64,000 nt of DNA, taken from contig AP017424.1 of the NCBI GenBank assembly GCA_002355495.1, positions 4,467,501 to 4,531,500 on the forward strand, in the 5' to 3' direction. This stretch comes from Streptomyces laurentii. GTDB lineage: Bacteria > Actinomycetota > Actinomycetes > Streptomycetales > Streptomycetaceae. The translations under genes were made by a program, and so were the position numbers. Under the pieces are notes generated by a model. It worked only from the letters and a program-made list of their open reading frames with translations, made no database searches and had not been told where the DNA came from. This document shows positions 9,104-17,297 of this stretch, one piece after another (within the stretch, counting starts at the first letter, position 1; each line of letters opens with the position of its first letter).

Positions 9104-10233
9104 GCACCCTCATCGAACCGGCCGAACACACCGCCCTGCGCGCCGCCGTCGCCGCCCTCGGCCGCCGTCACGGCCCCGGCTTCGACCGCGCCGAACTGTG
9201 GGCCGAGGCCGGCAAGCTCGGCTACCTGGGCGTCAACCTGCCCGAGGAGTACGGCGGCGGGGGCGGCGGCATGGCCGAACTCTCCATCGTGCTCGAAGAG
9301 GCCGGCGCGGCCGGCGCGCCGCTCCTGATGATGGTCGTCTCGCCCGCGATCTGCGGCACGGTCCTCGCCCGCTTCGGCACCGACGCGCAGAAGGCCGCCT
9401 GGCTGCCCGGCCTCGCCGACGGCAGCCGCACCATGGCCTTCGGCATCACCGAACCCGACGCCGGCTCCAACTCCCACCGCATCACCACCACCGCCACGCG
9501 CACGGGCGACGGCTGGGTGCTCGACGGCCGCAAGGTCTTCGTCTCCGGCGTCGACATCGCCGACGCGACCCTCATCGTCGGCCGCACCTCCGATGCCCGC
9601 ACCGGCACGCTCAAGGCCTGCCTCTTCATCGTCCCGCGCGACACCCCCGGCTTCGGCCGTCGCGCCATCGACATGGAACTCGACGCCCACGAGAAGCAGT
9701 TCGAGCTGACTCTCGACGGCGTCCGGCTCCCCGCCGACGCCCTCGTGGGCGACGAGGACGCCGGACTCCTCCAACTCTTCGCGGGCCTCAACCCCGAGCG
9801 CATCATGACGGCCGCGTTCGCCATCGGCATGGGCCGCTACGCCCTCGCCCAGGCGGTGACGTACGCCAAGGAACGCCAGGTCTGGAAGACCCCCATCGGC
9901 GCCCACCAGGCCATCGCCCACCCCCTCGCCCAGTCCCACATCGAACTCGAACTCGCCCGCCTGATGATGCGCAAGGCCGCCGCCCTCTACGACGCGGGCG
10001 ACGACCTGGCGGCCGGCGAGGCCGCCAACATGGCGAAGTACGCCGCGGCCGAGGCCTGCGTGAAGGCCGTCGACCAGTCCGTCCACACCCTCGGCGGCAA
10101 CGGCCTCACCCGCGAGTTCGGCCTCGCCCGCCTCATCACCGCCGCCCGGGTGGCCCGGATCGCCCCGGTCAGCCGCGAGATGATCCTCAACTTCGTCTCC
10201 CACCAGACCCTGGGCCTGCCGAAGTCGTACTGA
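9100..10233 (+). CDS. Acyl-CoA dehydrogenase (isovaleryl/citronellyl-CoA type context)
   Basis: The 377-residue flavoprotein has the full acyl-CoA dehydrogenase layout: an N-terminal helical domain, the middle beta domain (FGITEPDAGSNSHRITTTA at about 110-128) and a C-terminal helical domain with the conserved HTLGGNGLTREFGLARL segment. It oxidises an acyl-CoA to the 2,3-enoyl-CoA that the upstream carboxylase would use, passing electrons to ETF. Position as last gene of the operon, with an ATGA overlap to the carboxylase, supports a Liu/Atu-like branched acyl-CoA pathway. The enoyl-CoA hydratase expected next in such a pathway is at 14627, under a matching promoter. Confidence 0.9.
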   Translation: MSTLIEPAEHTALRAAVAALGRRHGPGFDRAELWAEAGKLGYLGVNLPEEYGGGGGGMAELSIVLEEAGAAGAPLLMMVVSPAICGTVLARFGTDAQKAAWLPGLADGSRTMAFGITEPDAGSNSHRITTTATRTGDGWVLDGRKVFVSGVDIADATLIVGRTSDARTGTLKACLFIVPRDTPGFGRRAIDMELDAHEKQFELTLDGVRLPADALVGDEDAGLLQLFAGLNPERIMTAAFAIGMGRYALAQAVTYAKERQVWKTPIGAHQAIAHPLAQSHIELELARLMMRKAAALYDAGDDLAAGEAANMAKYAAAEACVKAVDQSVHTLGGNGLTREFGLARLITAARVARIAPVSREMILNFVSHQTLGLPKSY

Positions 10234-10256
10234 GAGACCGGAGTACGCCTCGGGAC

Positions 10257-10287
10257 CCGGCTCCCCGGTACGACGACGGGGAGCCGG
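10257..10287. terminator. Hairpin terminator between converging genes
   Basis: Arms CCGGCTCCCC (10257-10266) and GGGGAGCCGG (10278-10287) pair perfectly over ten bases with an 11-base loop. It sits between the plus-strand dehydrogenase and the minus-strand VWA gene and can serve both; there is no U-tract. Confidence 0.7.
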
Positions 10288-10337
10288 CCCGGAAGGAGGC
10301 CGACCGCCGGGCCGTCGCACCGTCGGCCGGGCTTTCC

Positions 10338-11585
10338 TCACCCGATGCGGACCACCCGGGCCCAGTCCGGGGGCCGGTCCGGCACGTAGTCGGGGTCGTC
10401 CTCGTCCACGTGCCGGACGGGGCGGGCGAAGAGGCCCACGACCGTGCGGCAGTCCGGGCGCCGCGCGGGCCAGGGGGTCTGGCCGTCGGTGAGGACGACC
10501 ACGACGTCGGGGCGCGGGCGGGCCCGCAGGGCGACGGTGAAGCCCGTCCGCAGGTCCGTACCGCCGCCGCCGATGAGGGTGATGCCCTCCGCCTGGCACA
10601 CCGGGTGCGCGATCCGGGCGGCGGCGTCGCAGGAGACGACGCTCACCAGGTCCCGGCGGCCGCCCACCGCGCGGGTGATGGCGGCGACTTCCAGGAGCGC
10701 GCTGCCCAGTTCGCCGTCGCTGACCGAGGCGGACGTGTCGATGACGACCGTTACCCGGGGCGGTCTGCGGCGCAGGCTCGGCAGCACGATTCCGGGCAGG
10801 GCGCTGGAGCGGCGCGACGGGCGGCCGTGACTGTGGTCCTCGCCGGCGCCGGCCCCGGAGGTCGCGGTGCGGACCGCCGCGCCCAGCAGCTCCCGCCAGG
10901 GCTGCGGCGGATGGAGTGCCCGGTCGGCCCAGCGCTGCCAGCCCTTGGGCGCGGTGCCGGGGCGGCCGGTGATGCCCTGGGCGACCCGGAAGCGGATGCC
11001 GTCCCGTTCCTGTTCGCTCAGGCCGTGGGCGCCGTCCGGGCCGAGGTCCCATTCCCGCTCCAGGCCGTCGGCGCCGCTGCCGCAGTCGAGCCAGGCGGCC
11101 ATGAGGTTCGGCCACTGTTCGAGCCGGAACCGCCCCAGGTAGTCCTCCATCAGCTTGCCCTCGGGCAGGCCGAGGGACTGCGGGGTGAGGACGCCTTCGG
11201 GCGGCACGAGGCCGTCGCCGTACGCGTCGTCGTTGATCTCGCAGTCCGCCGCGATGTTGATGCGCAGCCGGTCGGCGGCGCCGGTGAGGCCGCGGGCGCG
11301 GGCGACCCGGTCGCCCCGGCCGTGATGGTCGCGCAGCAGGTGGGACACCTCGTGCACCCACACGCCGGCCAGTTCCTCGACCGGGGTGCGGGCCACGAAG
11401 GCGGGGGAGACGTAGCACCGCCAGTGGCGGTCGACCGCCATCGTCGGCACGCGCCGCGACTCCACCGGGTGCAGGGCGAACAGGGCGGTCGCCAGGTACG
11501 GGCGGACCCGGGCGGCGTGCAGGCGCGCGGCGAACAGCTTCTCCCGGTCGAGCTCCAGGCCCCCCGTGCTCGCCTCGCCGCTCAT
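10338..11585 (-). CDS. VWA-like metallopeptidase-type protein (DUF2201 family)
   Basis: The 415-residue protein combines a zincin-like N-terminal half with a von Willebrand A-like C-terminal half. The metallopeptidase motif reads VWVHEVSHLLRDHHGR (about residues 80-95, HExxH-like as HEVSH). The VWA half starts near VTVVIDTSASVSDGELG with a MIDAS-like D-T-S-A-S and later GGGGTDLRTG and VLTDGQTPW. Such proteins are encoded next to MoxR ATPases, as here: the start codon overlaps the MoxR stop by four bases. The pair is thought to act as a chaperone or remodelling machine, but the client is unknown. ATG at 11585 chosen as the start. Confidence 0.85.
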   Translation of the reverse strand: MSGEASTGGLELDREKLFAARLHAARVRPYLATALFALHPVESRRVPTMAVDRHWRCYVSPAFVARTPVEELAGVWVHEVSHLLRDHHGRGDRVARARGLTGAADRLRINIAADCEINDDAYGDGLVPPEGVLTPQSLGLPEGKLMEDYLGRFRLEQWPNLMAAWLDCGSGADGLEREWDLGPDGAHGLSEQERDGIRFRVAQGITGRPGTAPKGWQRWADRALHPPQPWRELLGAAVRTATSGAGAGEDHSHGRPSRRSSALPGIVLPSLRRRPPRVTVVIDTSASVSDGELGSALLEVAAITRAVGGRRDLVSVVSCDAAARIAHPVCQAEGITLIGGGGTDLRTGFTVALRARPRPDVVVVLTDGQTPWPARRPDCRTVVGLFARPVRHVDEDDPDYVPDRPPDWARVVRIG

Positions 11586-12850
11586 CGGCCCGCCCCCGTC
11601 CGCTCCTTGGCCGCCCGCGCCATCGAGCGGTCCGCGCGCCGGGACATGGACACCACGCCCGCGAGCCGCTCGATCGCCTCCGGTACGTCCCAGTCCTCGC
11701 GCCGCAGCGCCGCGAGGGTGGTGGCGGGCACGACGACCAGGTCCGGTGCACCGGTTTCCATCGCCCGTACGAGCAGCGCCCAGGCCGCGTTCCAACGGTC
11801 CTCTGTGAGAAGGGATTTGACCACCTCGACGACTCCTTCGAGGGTGGCCTGGCGCCGGTCGCCGCGTTCCGGCAGTTCGGCGTGCACGGGGTCGGCGAGG
11901 AGGAGTTCGGGGTCGGGCAGGTCCATCCGGTCGAGCCAGGCCAGGAGTTCGAGGCCGGAACCGTCGCCGACGGTGCCGCGCACGAGCAGCGACAGGACGT
12001 CCCGGTCCGAGCCGGCGGCGGTCGCGAAGGCGATCAGGGACAGGGCCATGTCCCAGCTGCGGGGCGACGGCCAGGCGCCGCCCCGGCGGGTCTCGGTGCC
12101 CGGCAGCCGGTGGACGAGGGCGGGGCGCGCGGTCAGCAGCCCGCACACCGCGCGGCGGGCCCGGTCCACGGCGCCGGGGAGCAGCGCGGGGTCCAGGCGG
12201 GGGAGGACGGCGCGCGGCCAGGTGCCGCCGAGGCCGCGGATCACCACCTCGTGGTCGTGGGCCCACTGGAGATGGACGAAACGGTTCGCCAGCGGGGCGC
12301 TCAGCTCCCAGCCGTCCGCCGCCGAGGCCCGCGGATTGGCGGCGGCCACGATCCGTACGTCGGCCGGGAGCCGGAGCGAGCCGATACGCCGTTCCAGGAC
12401 GAGGCGCAGGAGCGCGGCCTGGACGGCGGGCGTGGCGGTGGACAGTTCGTCGAGGAACAGCAGCCCGCGGCCCTGCCGTACGAGCCGGACGGCCCAGTCC
12501 GGCGGTGCGAGCGGCACGCCCTGTTCCGCCGGGTCGTCGCCGATGACGGGCAGGCCGGAGAAGTCGGAAGGTTCGTGCACGCTGGCGATGACGGTGGTGA
12601 GCGGCAGATCGAGGGTGTCGGCGAGCTGGGTCAGCGCGGCGGTCTTGCCGATGCCGGGCTCGCCCCACAGCAGGACCGGGAGGTCGGCGGAGACGGCCAG
12701 GGTCAGCGCCTCCAGCTGGGGGTCGGGCCGGGGCTCGGTGCGGGTGTCGCGCAGGAGGGCGAGCAGGTCGGCCGCGACGTCGAGCCGGGCGGGGGCAGGA
12801 GCGGGGGAGGCGGAAAGGGAGGGGGAGGGGGAAGGGGTATATGAGGGCAT
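11582..12850 (-). CDS. MoxR-family AAA+ ATPase
   Basis: The 422-residue ATPase has Walker A GEPGIGKT at residues 63-70 and Walker B GLLFLDELSTATP about 60 residues later, followed by an arginine-finger/sensor region (IGSLRLPADVRIVAAANPRA). This is the MoxR group of AAA+ proteins, which cooperate with VWA-domain partners to mature or insert metal centres. The VWA partner is the next gene. The ATG at 12850 is preferred because AGGTGA lies just upstream; an in-frame GTG three codons earlier lacks such a site. The N-terminus is a Pro/Ser/Ala-rich tail. Confidence 0.88.
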   Translation of the reverse strand: MPSYTPSPSPSLSASPAPAPARLDVAADLLALLRDTRTEPRPDPQLEALTLAVSADLPVLLWGEPGIGKTAALTQLADTLDLPLTTVIASVHEPSDFSGLPVIGDDPAEQGVPLAPPDWAVRLVRQGRGLLFLDELSTATPAVQAALLRLVLERRIGSLRLPADVRIVAAANPRASAADGWELSAPLANRFVHLQWAHDHEVVIRGLGGTWPRAVLPRLDPALLPGAVDRARRAVCGLLTARPALVHRLPGTETRRGGAWPSPRSWDMALSLIAFATAAGSDRDVLSLLVRGTVGDGSGLELLAWLDRMDLPDPELLLADPVHAELPERGDRRQATLEGVVEVVKSLLTEDRWNAAWALLVRAMETGAPDLVVVPATTLAALRREDWDVPEAIERLAGVVSMSRRADRSMARAAKERTGAGR

Positions 12851-12898
12851 AAGGGTCACCTGAGGGTCGAGGAGGGGAAGGGTGGGGGCTCGCGCGGA

Positions 12899-14245
12899 TC
12901 AGCGCGGGGAGCGGCGGCGGGGCCGGGTGCGGGGGTTCTCGATACGACGGGGTGCGCGGCCGGCCTGCTGCCGGGGCCGCGGGCCGATGAGGCCGGCCCG
13001 GTAGAGCCCGTACGTGATCCGACGCCGGGCGGCGTCCTCCAGGGCGTCCCGGAGCGCGCCGTCGCGCAGCGTCGCCGCGGGCCCGAGCAGGCCCTCGACG
13101 ACGGCCAGGGCCCCGGCGGCGTCACCGTGGTCCAGCCGGTCCCGTACACCGGCGAGGCCCTCGGGGCGACGGTGCGCGTCGTCGATGGCCCGCAGGCAGG
13201 GCAGCGGGGTGCCGGACAGGGCGGCCAGCAACTCCTCCCGCCGGACCTCGGCGGGCGAGTGGTCCAGCGCCGAGAGCACCCCGTCGACCAGCGCGATCCG
13301 GTGCCGGGCGCCCCGGCACACCACGGTCCGGGGCCGGCCCGGCTCGTGCTCCGCCGGCGGCGGCGTCTCCCGGGCGCGATCGGGTACGAGCGCGGCGGCG
13401 ACCAGGGGATGCAGCCGGCCCGGATCGATCGCGCCGGCCCGCAACAGCAGCAGGTCCGGCGGGACACCGGCCGCCGCGTCGGGCAGCAGCGGCAACACGG
13501 CACCCGGGCCGCCGCGGTCGCCCCGCGGCTGCTCGGTGATCCGTGCCGCCGCCCGAGCGTCCACCGCGACGACGAACCGGCGGCCGGCCGCCCGTACGGC
13601 CACGTCACCCGACGTACGCCCCTCGGAACGCAGCAGGATCCGGGCCTCGGCCGCCCACCGGCCGAACGGCGACCCGTCCGGCTCCGGGTCGTCCACCGCC
13701 CCGGAGCGGGCCCGCAGTTCATCGGTCCGGCGCGCGTCCCAGAGGTGCCGGTGCAGGTCGAACCGGAAGCGCCGGCTGGGGTGCGGATGGGGATGCGGGT
13801 ACGCGGGGCCGCCGGGCGGTCCGCCGTCCCAGAGCGCGAGACTGATCCGCTGCCCGCCGTCCGCCCAGGCGGGCGCCGTGCGGACCACGAGGGTCAGCGC
13901 GGACGGCACGTCCCGGTCGGGCGGTTCGTACCGGGCCAGAGGAACGGTGAGGCCGGGCCGCAGCAGCCCGTCGGGAGCGATCCGGGGCATGTGCCAGCGC
14001 AGCAGGTCGGGCGCCAAGTGCCGTAGATCCGCGCGGACATGGCGGGCCGCCTCGCTGCCGTGGGTACGGGCCAGGGACTTCAGGCCGAGGTCGAGATCGA
14101 AGCCCGCCGCGGCGCACGCACCGGCCCAGTCGCCGGTCCGGCGCCGTGCGGTCGCGGTCTCGATCATGGAGGCCGGCACGGCGAACTCGCGCACGCGCGG
14201 CCAGAAGGAAAGAGGAGTCGTACCGTTCGCGGTGTCGGTGAGCAT
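12899..14245 (-). CDS. Uncharacterised protein linked to the MoxR-VWA pair
   Basis: I do not recognise a domain in this 448-residue protein. It is rich in Ala, Arg and Asp, has no signal peptide or membrane segment, contains a proline/histidine patch (HPHPHPHP, about residue 160) and ends in an Arg/Pro-rich basic tail. The stretches AVDDPEPDG and CLRAIDDAHRRPEG are conserved-looking but not diagnostic. The ATG at 14245 was chosen because AAGGTGAG precedes it at good spacing, unlike the GTG at 14251. It lies 48 bases upstream of moxR in the same direction, so it is probably co-transcribed and may be a substrate or adaptor of that machine. Confidence 0.75.
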   Translation of the reverse strand: MLTDTANGTTPLSFWPRVREFAVPASMIETATARRRTGDWAGACAAAGFDLDLGLKSLARTHGSEAARHVRADLRHLAPDLLRWHMPRIAPDGLLRPGLTVPLARYEPPDRDVPSALTLVVRTAPAWADGGQRISLALWDGGPPGGPAYPHPHPHPSRRFRFDLHRHLWDARRTDELRARSGAVDDPEPDGSPFGRWAAEARILLRSEGRTSGDVAVRAAGRRFVVAVDARAAARITEQPRGDRGGPGAVLPLLPDAAAGVPPDLLLLRAGAIDPGRLHPLVAAALVPDRARETPPPAEHEPGRPRTVVCRGARHRIALVDGVLSALDHSPAEVRREELLAALSGTPLPCLRAIDDAHRRPEGLAGVRDRLDHGDAAGALAVVEGLLGPAATLRDGALRDALEDAARRRITYGLYRAGLIGPRPRQQAGRAPRRIENPRTRPRRRSPR

Positions 14246-14360
14246 CAGCACTCACCTTGCGCGGACGGGACCCCCGATCTGTGAGAGGTGTGAGTCGTCA
14301 TCGCGGCGATCGTAACCGCGCGCGACTTCCCGGCGCCACACCCATGTCGCGGCCGCCGAA

Positions 14361-14403
14361 CCATGCATGCGTGCTTGCTTGTTTTCGACGCCGGTGCCAA
14401 GGT
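14361..14403 (+). promoter_or_regulatory. Promoter with operator matching the one at 2881
   Basis: TTGCTT (14375-14380), a 17-base spacer and CAAGGT (14398-14403) form a promoter facing the enoyl-CoA hydratase. The palindromic CATGCGTGCTTGCTTG stretch over the -35 matches the 2881 site in both orientations (GCTTGNTTGTTT forward, AAGCAAGCACGC reverse). It is inferred to bind the TetR regulator encoded by the second gene of this operon (autoregulation). Confidence 0.65.
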
Positions 14404-14536
14404 CTCACCCAGCCGTCCGCCGCACCGCGCCCGTACCAGCGGCCGGCTGAAGAAACGACAGGTCGAGTTCGGTCGAACGACACCGGGACCCGGGTGGTGT
14501 CGGGCAAGATCCTTCGCCGGGAACCGAAGGGCCGAA

Positions 14537-14626
14537 GGCGCCCAGGGCGCCCAGCGCGCCCATGGCACCGAAGGCACCGAAGGCACCGACGACTTCGAAG
14601 GCACCGAGGGAACGGAAGGACCGGAC
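14537..14626 (+). repeat. Ten 9-base tandem units running into the start codon
   Basis: From 14537 the sequence is built of 9-base units (ggcgcccag twice, cgcgcccat, ggcaccgaa twice, ggcaccgac, gacttcgaa, ggcaccgag, ggaacggaa, ggaccggac), and the last unit abuts the ATG of the enoyl-CoA hydratase. The ribosome-binding GGAACGGAAGGA is part of the array. From the predicted promoter the leader is over 200 bases long; nothing else is seen in it. Confidence 0.75.
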
Positions 14627-15349
14627 ATGAGCCTCATCCGTACGGCGTCCGAGCGCGGGATCACCACCCTGACCCTGGACTCCCCGGACAACCGCAACGC
14701 CCTGTCGGCGGCGCTCGTCGCCGAACTCTCCGACGCTCTCGCCGCCTGCGGCAAGGACCCGGCCGTCCGCGCGGTGGTGCTCGCCCACACCGGCACCACC
14801 TTCAGCGCGGGCGCCGACCTGAAGGCGCCCCCGAGCCCGTACACCTTCGTCGACCTGCTGCGGCAGATCGTCGAACTCCCCAAACCCGTGGTCGGCGTGG
14901 TCGACGGCCACGCGCGGGCCGGCGGGCTCGGACTGCTCGGCGCCTGCGATGTCGTCCTGGCGTCGGAGGGCGCGGACTTCGCGCTCACGGAGGTACGGAT
15001 CGGGGTCGCGCCCGCCGTCATCGCCCTCACCCTGCTGCCGAAGCTCGAACCCCGCTCGGCGGCCCGCTACTTCCTGACGGGCGAGCGGTTCGGGACGGCC
15101 GAGGCGCGAGTGATGGGACTGGTGACGGGGCCGCTCGCCGACCTCGGCCAGGTCCTCGACGGACTGCGACGGGCCTCCCCGCAGGGGCTGCGCGCGACGA
15201 AGCGGCTGGTCACGGCTAGAGTCCTGGAAACCTTCGAGCGCGACGCGGAGGAACTGGTCCAGTTGTCCGCCACGCTCTTCGCCTCCACCGAGGCGAGAGA
15301 AGGGATGACGGCCTTCCTCGAACGACGGGACCCCGCGTGGCGACTGTGA
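14627..15349 (+). CDS. Enoyl-CoA hydratase/isomerase family protein
   Basis: This 240-residue crotonase-fold protein carries the oxyanion-hole segments GTTFSAGADLK (about residues 50-60) and HARAGGLGLLGACD (about 92-105). The FALTEVRIGVAPAVI region that follows is typical of hydratases. It would hydrate the enoyl-CoA or methylglutaconyl-type product of the carboxylase operon at 2978-10233, with which it shares a promoter/operator type. It is slightly shorter than the usual 255-265 residues. The stop overlaps the TetR start by 13 bases. The ATG at 14627 is used because the open frame upstream encodes only the low-complexity array. Confidence 0.87.
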   Translation: MSLIRTASERGITTLTLDSPDNRNALSAALVAELSDALAACGKDPAVRAVVLAHTGTTFSAGADLKAPPSPYTFVDLLRQIVELPKPVVGVVDGHARAGGLGLLGACDVVLASEGADFALTEVRIGVAPAVIALTLLPKLEPRSAARYFLTGERFGTAEARVMGLVTGPLADLGQVLDGLRRASPQGLRATKRLVTARVLETFERDAEELVQLSATLFASTEAREGMTAFLERRDPAWRL

Positions 15350-15990
15350 CTGGCGGCGGCCCGGCGGGCCCCGGAAGCGGTAACGGGGGCGGAAACGGCG
15401 GCGGAAGCGGGGGCGGCCGCGGCGCCGGGCCCAAGCAGGACCGCAGCCGCGCCACCCGGCAGCGGCTGCTCGAAGCGGCTGTCGCCTGCCTCGCCGAGTA
15501 CGGCTGGGCCGGTTCCACCGTCTCCGTCGTCGCCGAACGCGCCGGGGTCTCGCGCGGCGCCGCCCAGCACCACTTCCCCACCCGCGAGGACCTGTTCACG
15601 GCCGCCGTCGAGTACGTCGCCGAGGAACGCTCCCAGGCCCTGCGCGCCCTGCCCACCCAGGACCGGCCCACGGTCGTCGCGGCCCTCGTCGACCTCTACA
15701 CCGGGCCGCTCTTCCGCGCCGCGCTCCACCTGTGGGTCGCCGCCGCCGACGAGGAGCAGCTGCGGCCCCGGGTCACCGAGCTGGAGGCGCGGGTGGGCCG
15801 CGAGTCGCACCGCATCGCCGTCGAACTCCTCGGCGCCGACGAGTCCCGCCCCGGCGTCCGCGAATCCGTCCAGGGCCTCCTCGACATGGCCCGCGGCCTG
15901 GGCCTGGCCACGCTCCTCACCGACGACCGGGCCCGCCGCGAACGGGTCGTCGCCCAGTGGGCGAGGCTCCTGGACGAGGCCCTGGGCTGA
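15337..15990 (+). CDS. TetR-family transcriptional regulator
   Basis: After a glycine-rich, flexible leader of about 30 residues comes a standard TetR helix-turn-helix: TRQRLLEAAVACLAEYGWAGSTVSVVAERAGVSRGAAQHHFPTRED, residues about 39-85 (given here in parts only by position and key residues: AGVSRGAAQHHF is the recognition region). The C-terminal ligand domain is not diagnostic. It is translationally coupled to the enoyl-CoA hydratase (GTG at 15337 inside its 3' end). I infer that it represses this operon and the carboxylase operon at 2978 through the shared palindrome, with an acyl-CoA as the likely inducer. Confidence 0.88.
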   Translation: MATVTGGGPAGPGSGNGGGNGGGSGGGRGAGPKQDRSRATRQRLLEAAVACLAEYGWAGSTVSVVAERAGVSRGAAQHHFPTREDLFTAAVEYVAEERSQALRALPTQDRPTVVAALVDLYTGPLFRAALHLWVAAADEEQLRPRVTELEARVGRESHRIAVELLGADESRPGVRESVQGLLDMARGLGLATLLTDDRARRERVVAQWARLLDEALG

Positions 15991-15998
15991 GCGCTCAA

Positions 15999-16032
15999 GG
16001 GCCCGGGCGTCCCCGGCGGACGGCCCGGGCCC
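15999..16032. terminator. Strong hairpin terminator, convergent
   Basis: GGGCCCGGGC-GTCC pairs with GGAC-GGCCCGGGCCC across a five-base loop, with one bulge. It lies between the plus-strand TetR gene and the minus-strand citrate synthase gene and can end both transcripts. No U-tract follows. Confidence 0.7.
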
Positions 16033-16092
16033 GCGCCCGTACACGAGCGGTACGGGCCGTACGACGCGTACCGCGCGCGTACGGCCGCCGGA

Positions 16093-17202
16093 TCAGTTCG
16101 CGAGGTCCACGATGTCGCCGAAGCCCTCGATCTCGCGCGGGTCGCGCTGCCCCGGCCCGGTGTAGCGGGCGGACGGGCGGACCAGGCGGCCGGTGCGCTT
16201 CTGCTCCAGGATGTGCGCCGACCAGCCGGCCGTACGGGCACACGTGAACATCGACGTGAACATATGCGCCGGGACCTCGGCGAAGTCGAGCACGATCGCG
16301 GCCCAGAACTCCACGTTCGTCGCGAGCACCCGGTCCGGGCGGCGGTTGTGCAGCTCCTCCAGGGCCGCCTTCTCCAGCGCCTCCGCGACCTCGAAGCGCG
16401 GCGCCGCGAGCTCCTTGGCGGTCCGGCGCAGCACACGGGCGCGCGGGTCCTCGGCGCGGTAGACGCGGTGGCCGAAGCCCATCAGGCGCTCGCCCTTGTC
16501 GAGGGCCTGCTTCACGTACGCGGTCGCGTCGCCGGTGCGCTCGATCTCCTCGATCATGCCGAGGACGCGGGACGGCGCGCCGCCGTGCAGCGGCCCGGAC
16601 ATCGCGCCGACCGCGCCGGACAGGGCGGCGGCCACGTCCGCGCCGGTGGAGGCGATGACGCGGGCGGTGAAGGTGGAGGCGTTCATGCCGTGCTCGGCGG
16701 CCGAGGTCCAGTACGCGTCGACGGCCTTGACGTGCTTCGGGTCCGGCTCGCCGCGCCAGCGGATCATGAACCGCTCGACGATCGACCCCGCCTTGTCGAT
16801 CTCGCTCTGCGGCACCATCGGCAGGCCCTGGCCGCGCGCCGACTGGGCGACGTACGACAGCGCCATGACGGCGGCCCGGGCGAGGTCGTCGCGGGCTCGC
16901 TCGGCGGAGATGTCCAGGAGCGGCTTGAGGCCCCAGACCGGCGCGAGCATGGCGAGCGCGGACTGGACGTCGACGCGGATGTCGCCGGAGTGCACCGGGA
17001 TCGGGAAGGGTTCGGCGGCCGGCAGGCCGGGGTTGAAGGCGCCGTCGACGAGCAGGCCCCAGACGTTGCCGAAGGAGACGTGCCCGACCAGGTCCTCGAT
17101 GTCGACCCCGCGGTAGCGGAGCGCGCCGCCCTCCTTGTCGGGTTCGGCGATCTCGGTCTCGAAAGCGACGACTCCTTCGAGCCCGGGTACGAAGTCGGAC
17201 AT
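16093..17202 (-). CDS. Citrate synthase family protein
   Basis: The 369-residue enzyme has the citrate synthase signatures: GALRYRGVDIEDLV near the N-terminus, catalytic-histidine segment GPLHGGAPSRV (about residues 215-225), and GFGHRVYRAEDPRA (about 255-268). The usual catalytic aspartate region follows (ATNVEFWAAIVLDFAEVP). It condenses acetyl-CoA (or another short acyl-CoA such as propionyl-CoA) with oxaloacetate. The length is that of the short type II/methylcitrate-like group; I cannot tell citrate from 2-methylcitrate activity by eye. The ATG at 17202 has GAGGAG upstream. It diverges from pdxH, and a 27-bp inverted repeat sits in its promoter region. Confidence 0.9.
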   Translation of the reverse strand: MSDFVPGLEGVVAFETEIAEPDKEGGALRYRGVDIEDLVGHVSFGNVWGLLVDGAFNPGLPAAEPFPIPVHSGDIRVDVQSALAMLAPVWGLKPLLDISAERARDDLARAAVMALSYVAQSARGQGLPMVPQSEIDKAGSIVERFMIRWRGEPDPKHVKAVDAYWTSAAEHGMNASTFTARVIASTGADVAAALSGAVGAMSGPLHGGAPSRVLGMIEEIERTGDATAYVKQALDKGERLMGFGHRVYRAEDPRARVLRRTAKELAAPRFEVAEALEKAALEELHNRRPDRVLATNVEFWAAIVLDFAEVPAHMFTSMFTCARTAGWSAHILEQKRTGRLVRPSARYTGPGQRDPREIEGFGDIVDLAN

Positions 17203-17270
17203 GGGGCGGCTCCTCGATCGATCGATGGTGACGCAACGGAACGCGAACGGACGGCTGCGAAGAAGCAAGG

Positions 17271-17297
17271 GAATAATTGATCGATGATCAATCATTC
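17271..17297. promoter_or_regulatory. 27-bp inverted repeat, likely operator of the citrate synthase gene
   Basis: Arms GAATAATTGATC (17271-17282) and GATCAATCATTC (17286-17297) are complementary with one mismatch around a three-base centre. The element is strikingly AT-rich for this genome and lies 69 bases upstream of the citrate synthase start, between it and divergent pdxH. A second cluster of GATCGATCGAT at 17215-17226 sits just before the gene. A dimeric repressor site is the simplest reading; the regulator is unknown. Confidence 0.6.

Noticed and set aside
9051..12863. 1270-residue plus-strand open frame
   Set aside because: It crosses three real genes on both strands and a terminator, and is arginine/proline-rich throughout, typical of an out-of-frame reading in GC-rich DNA.
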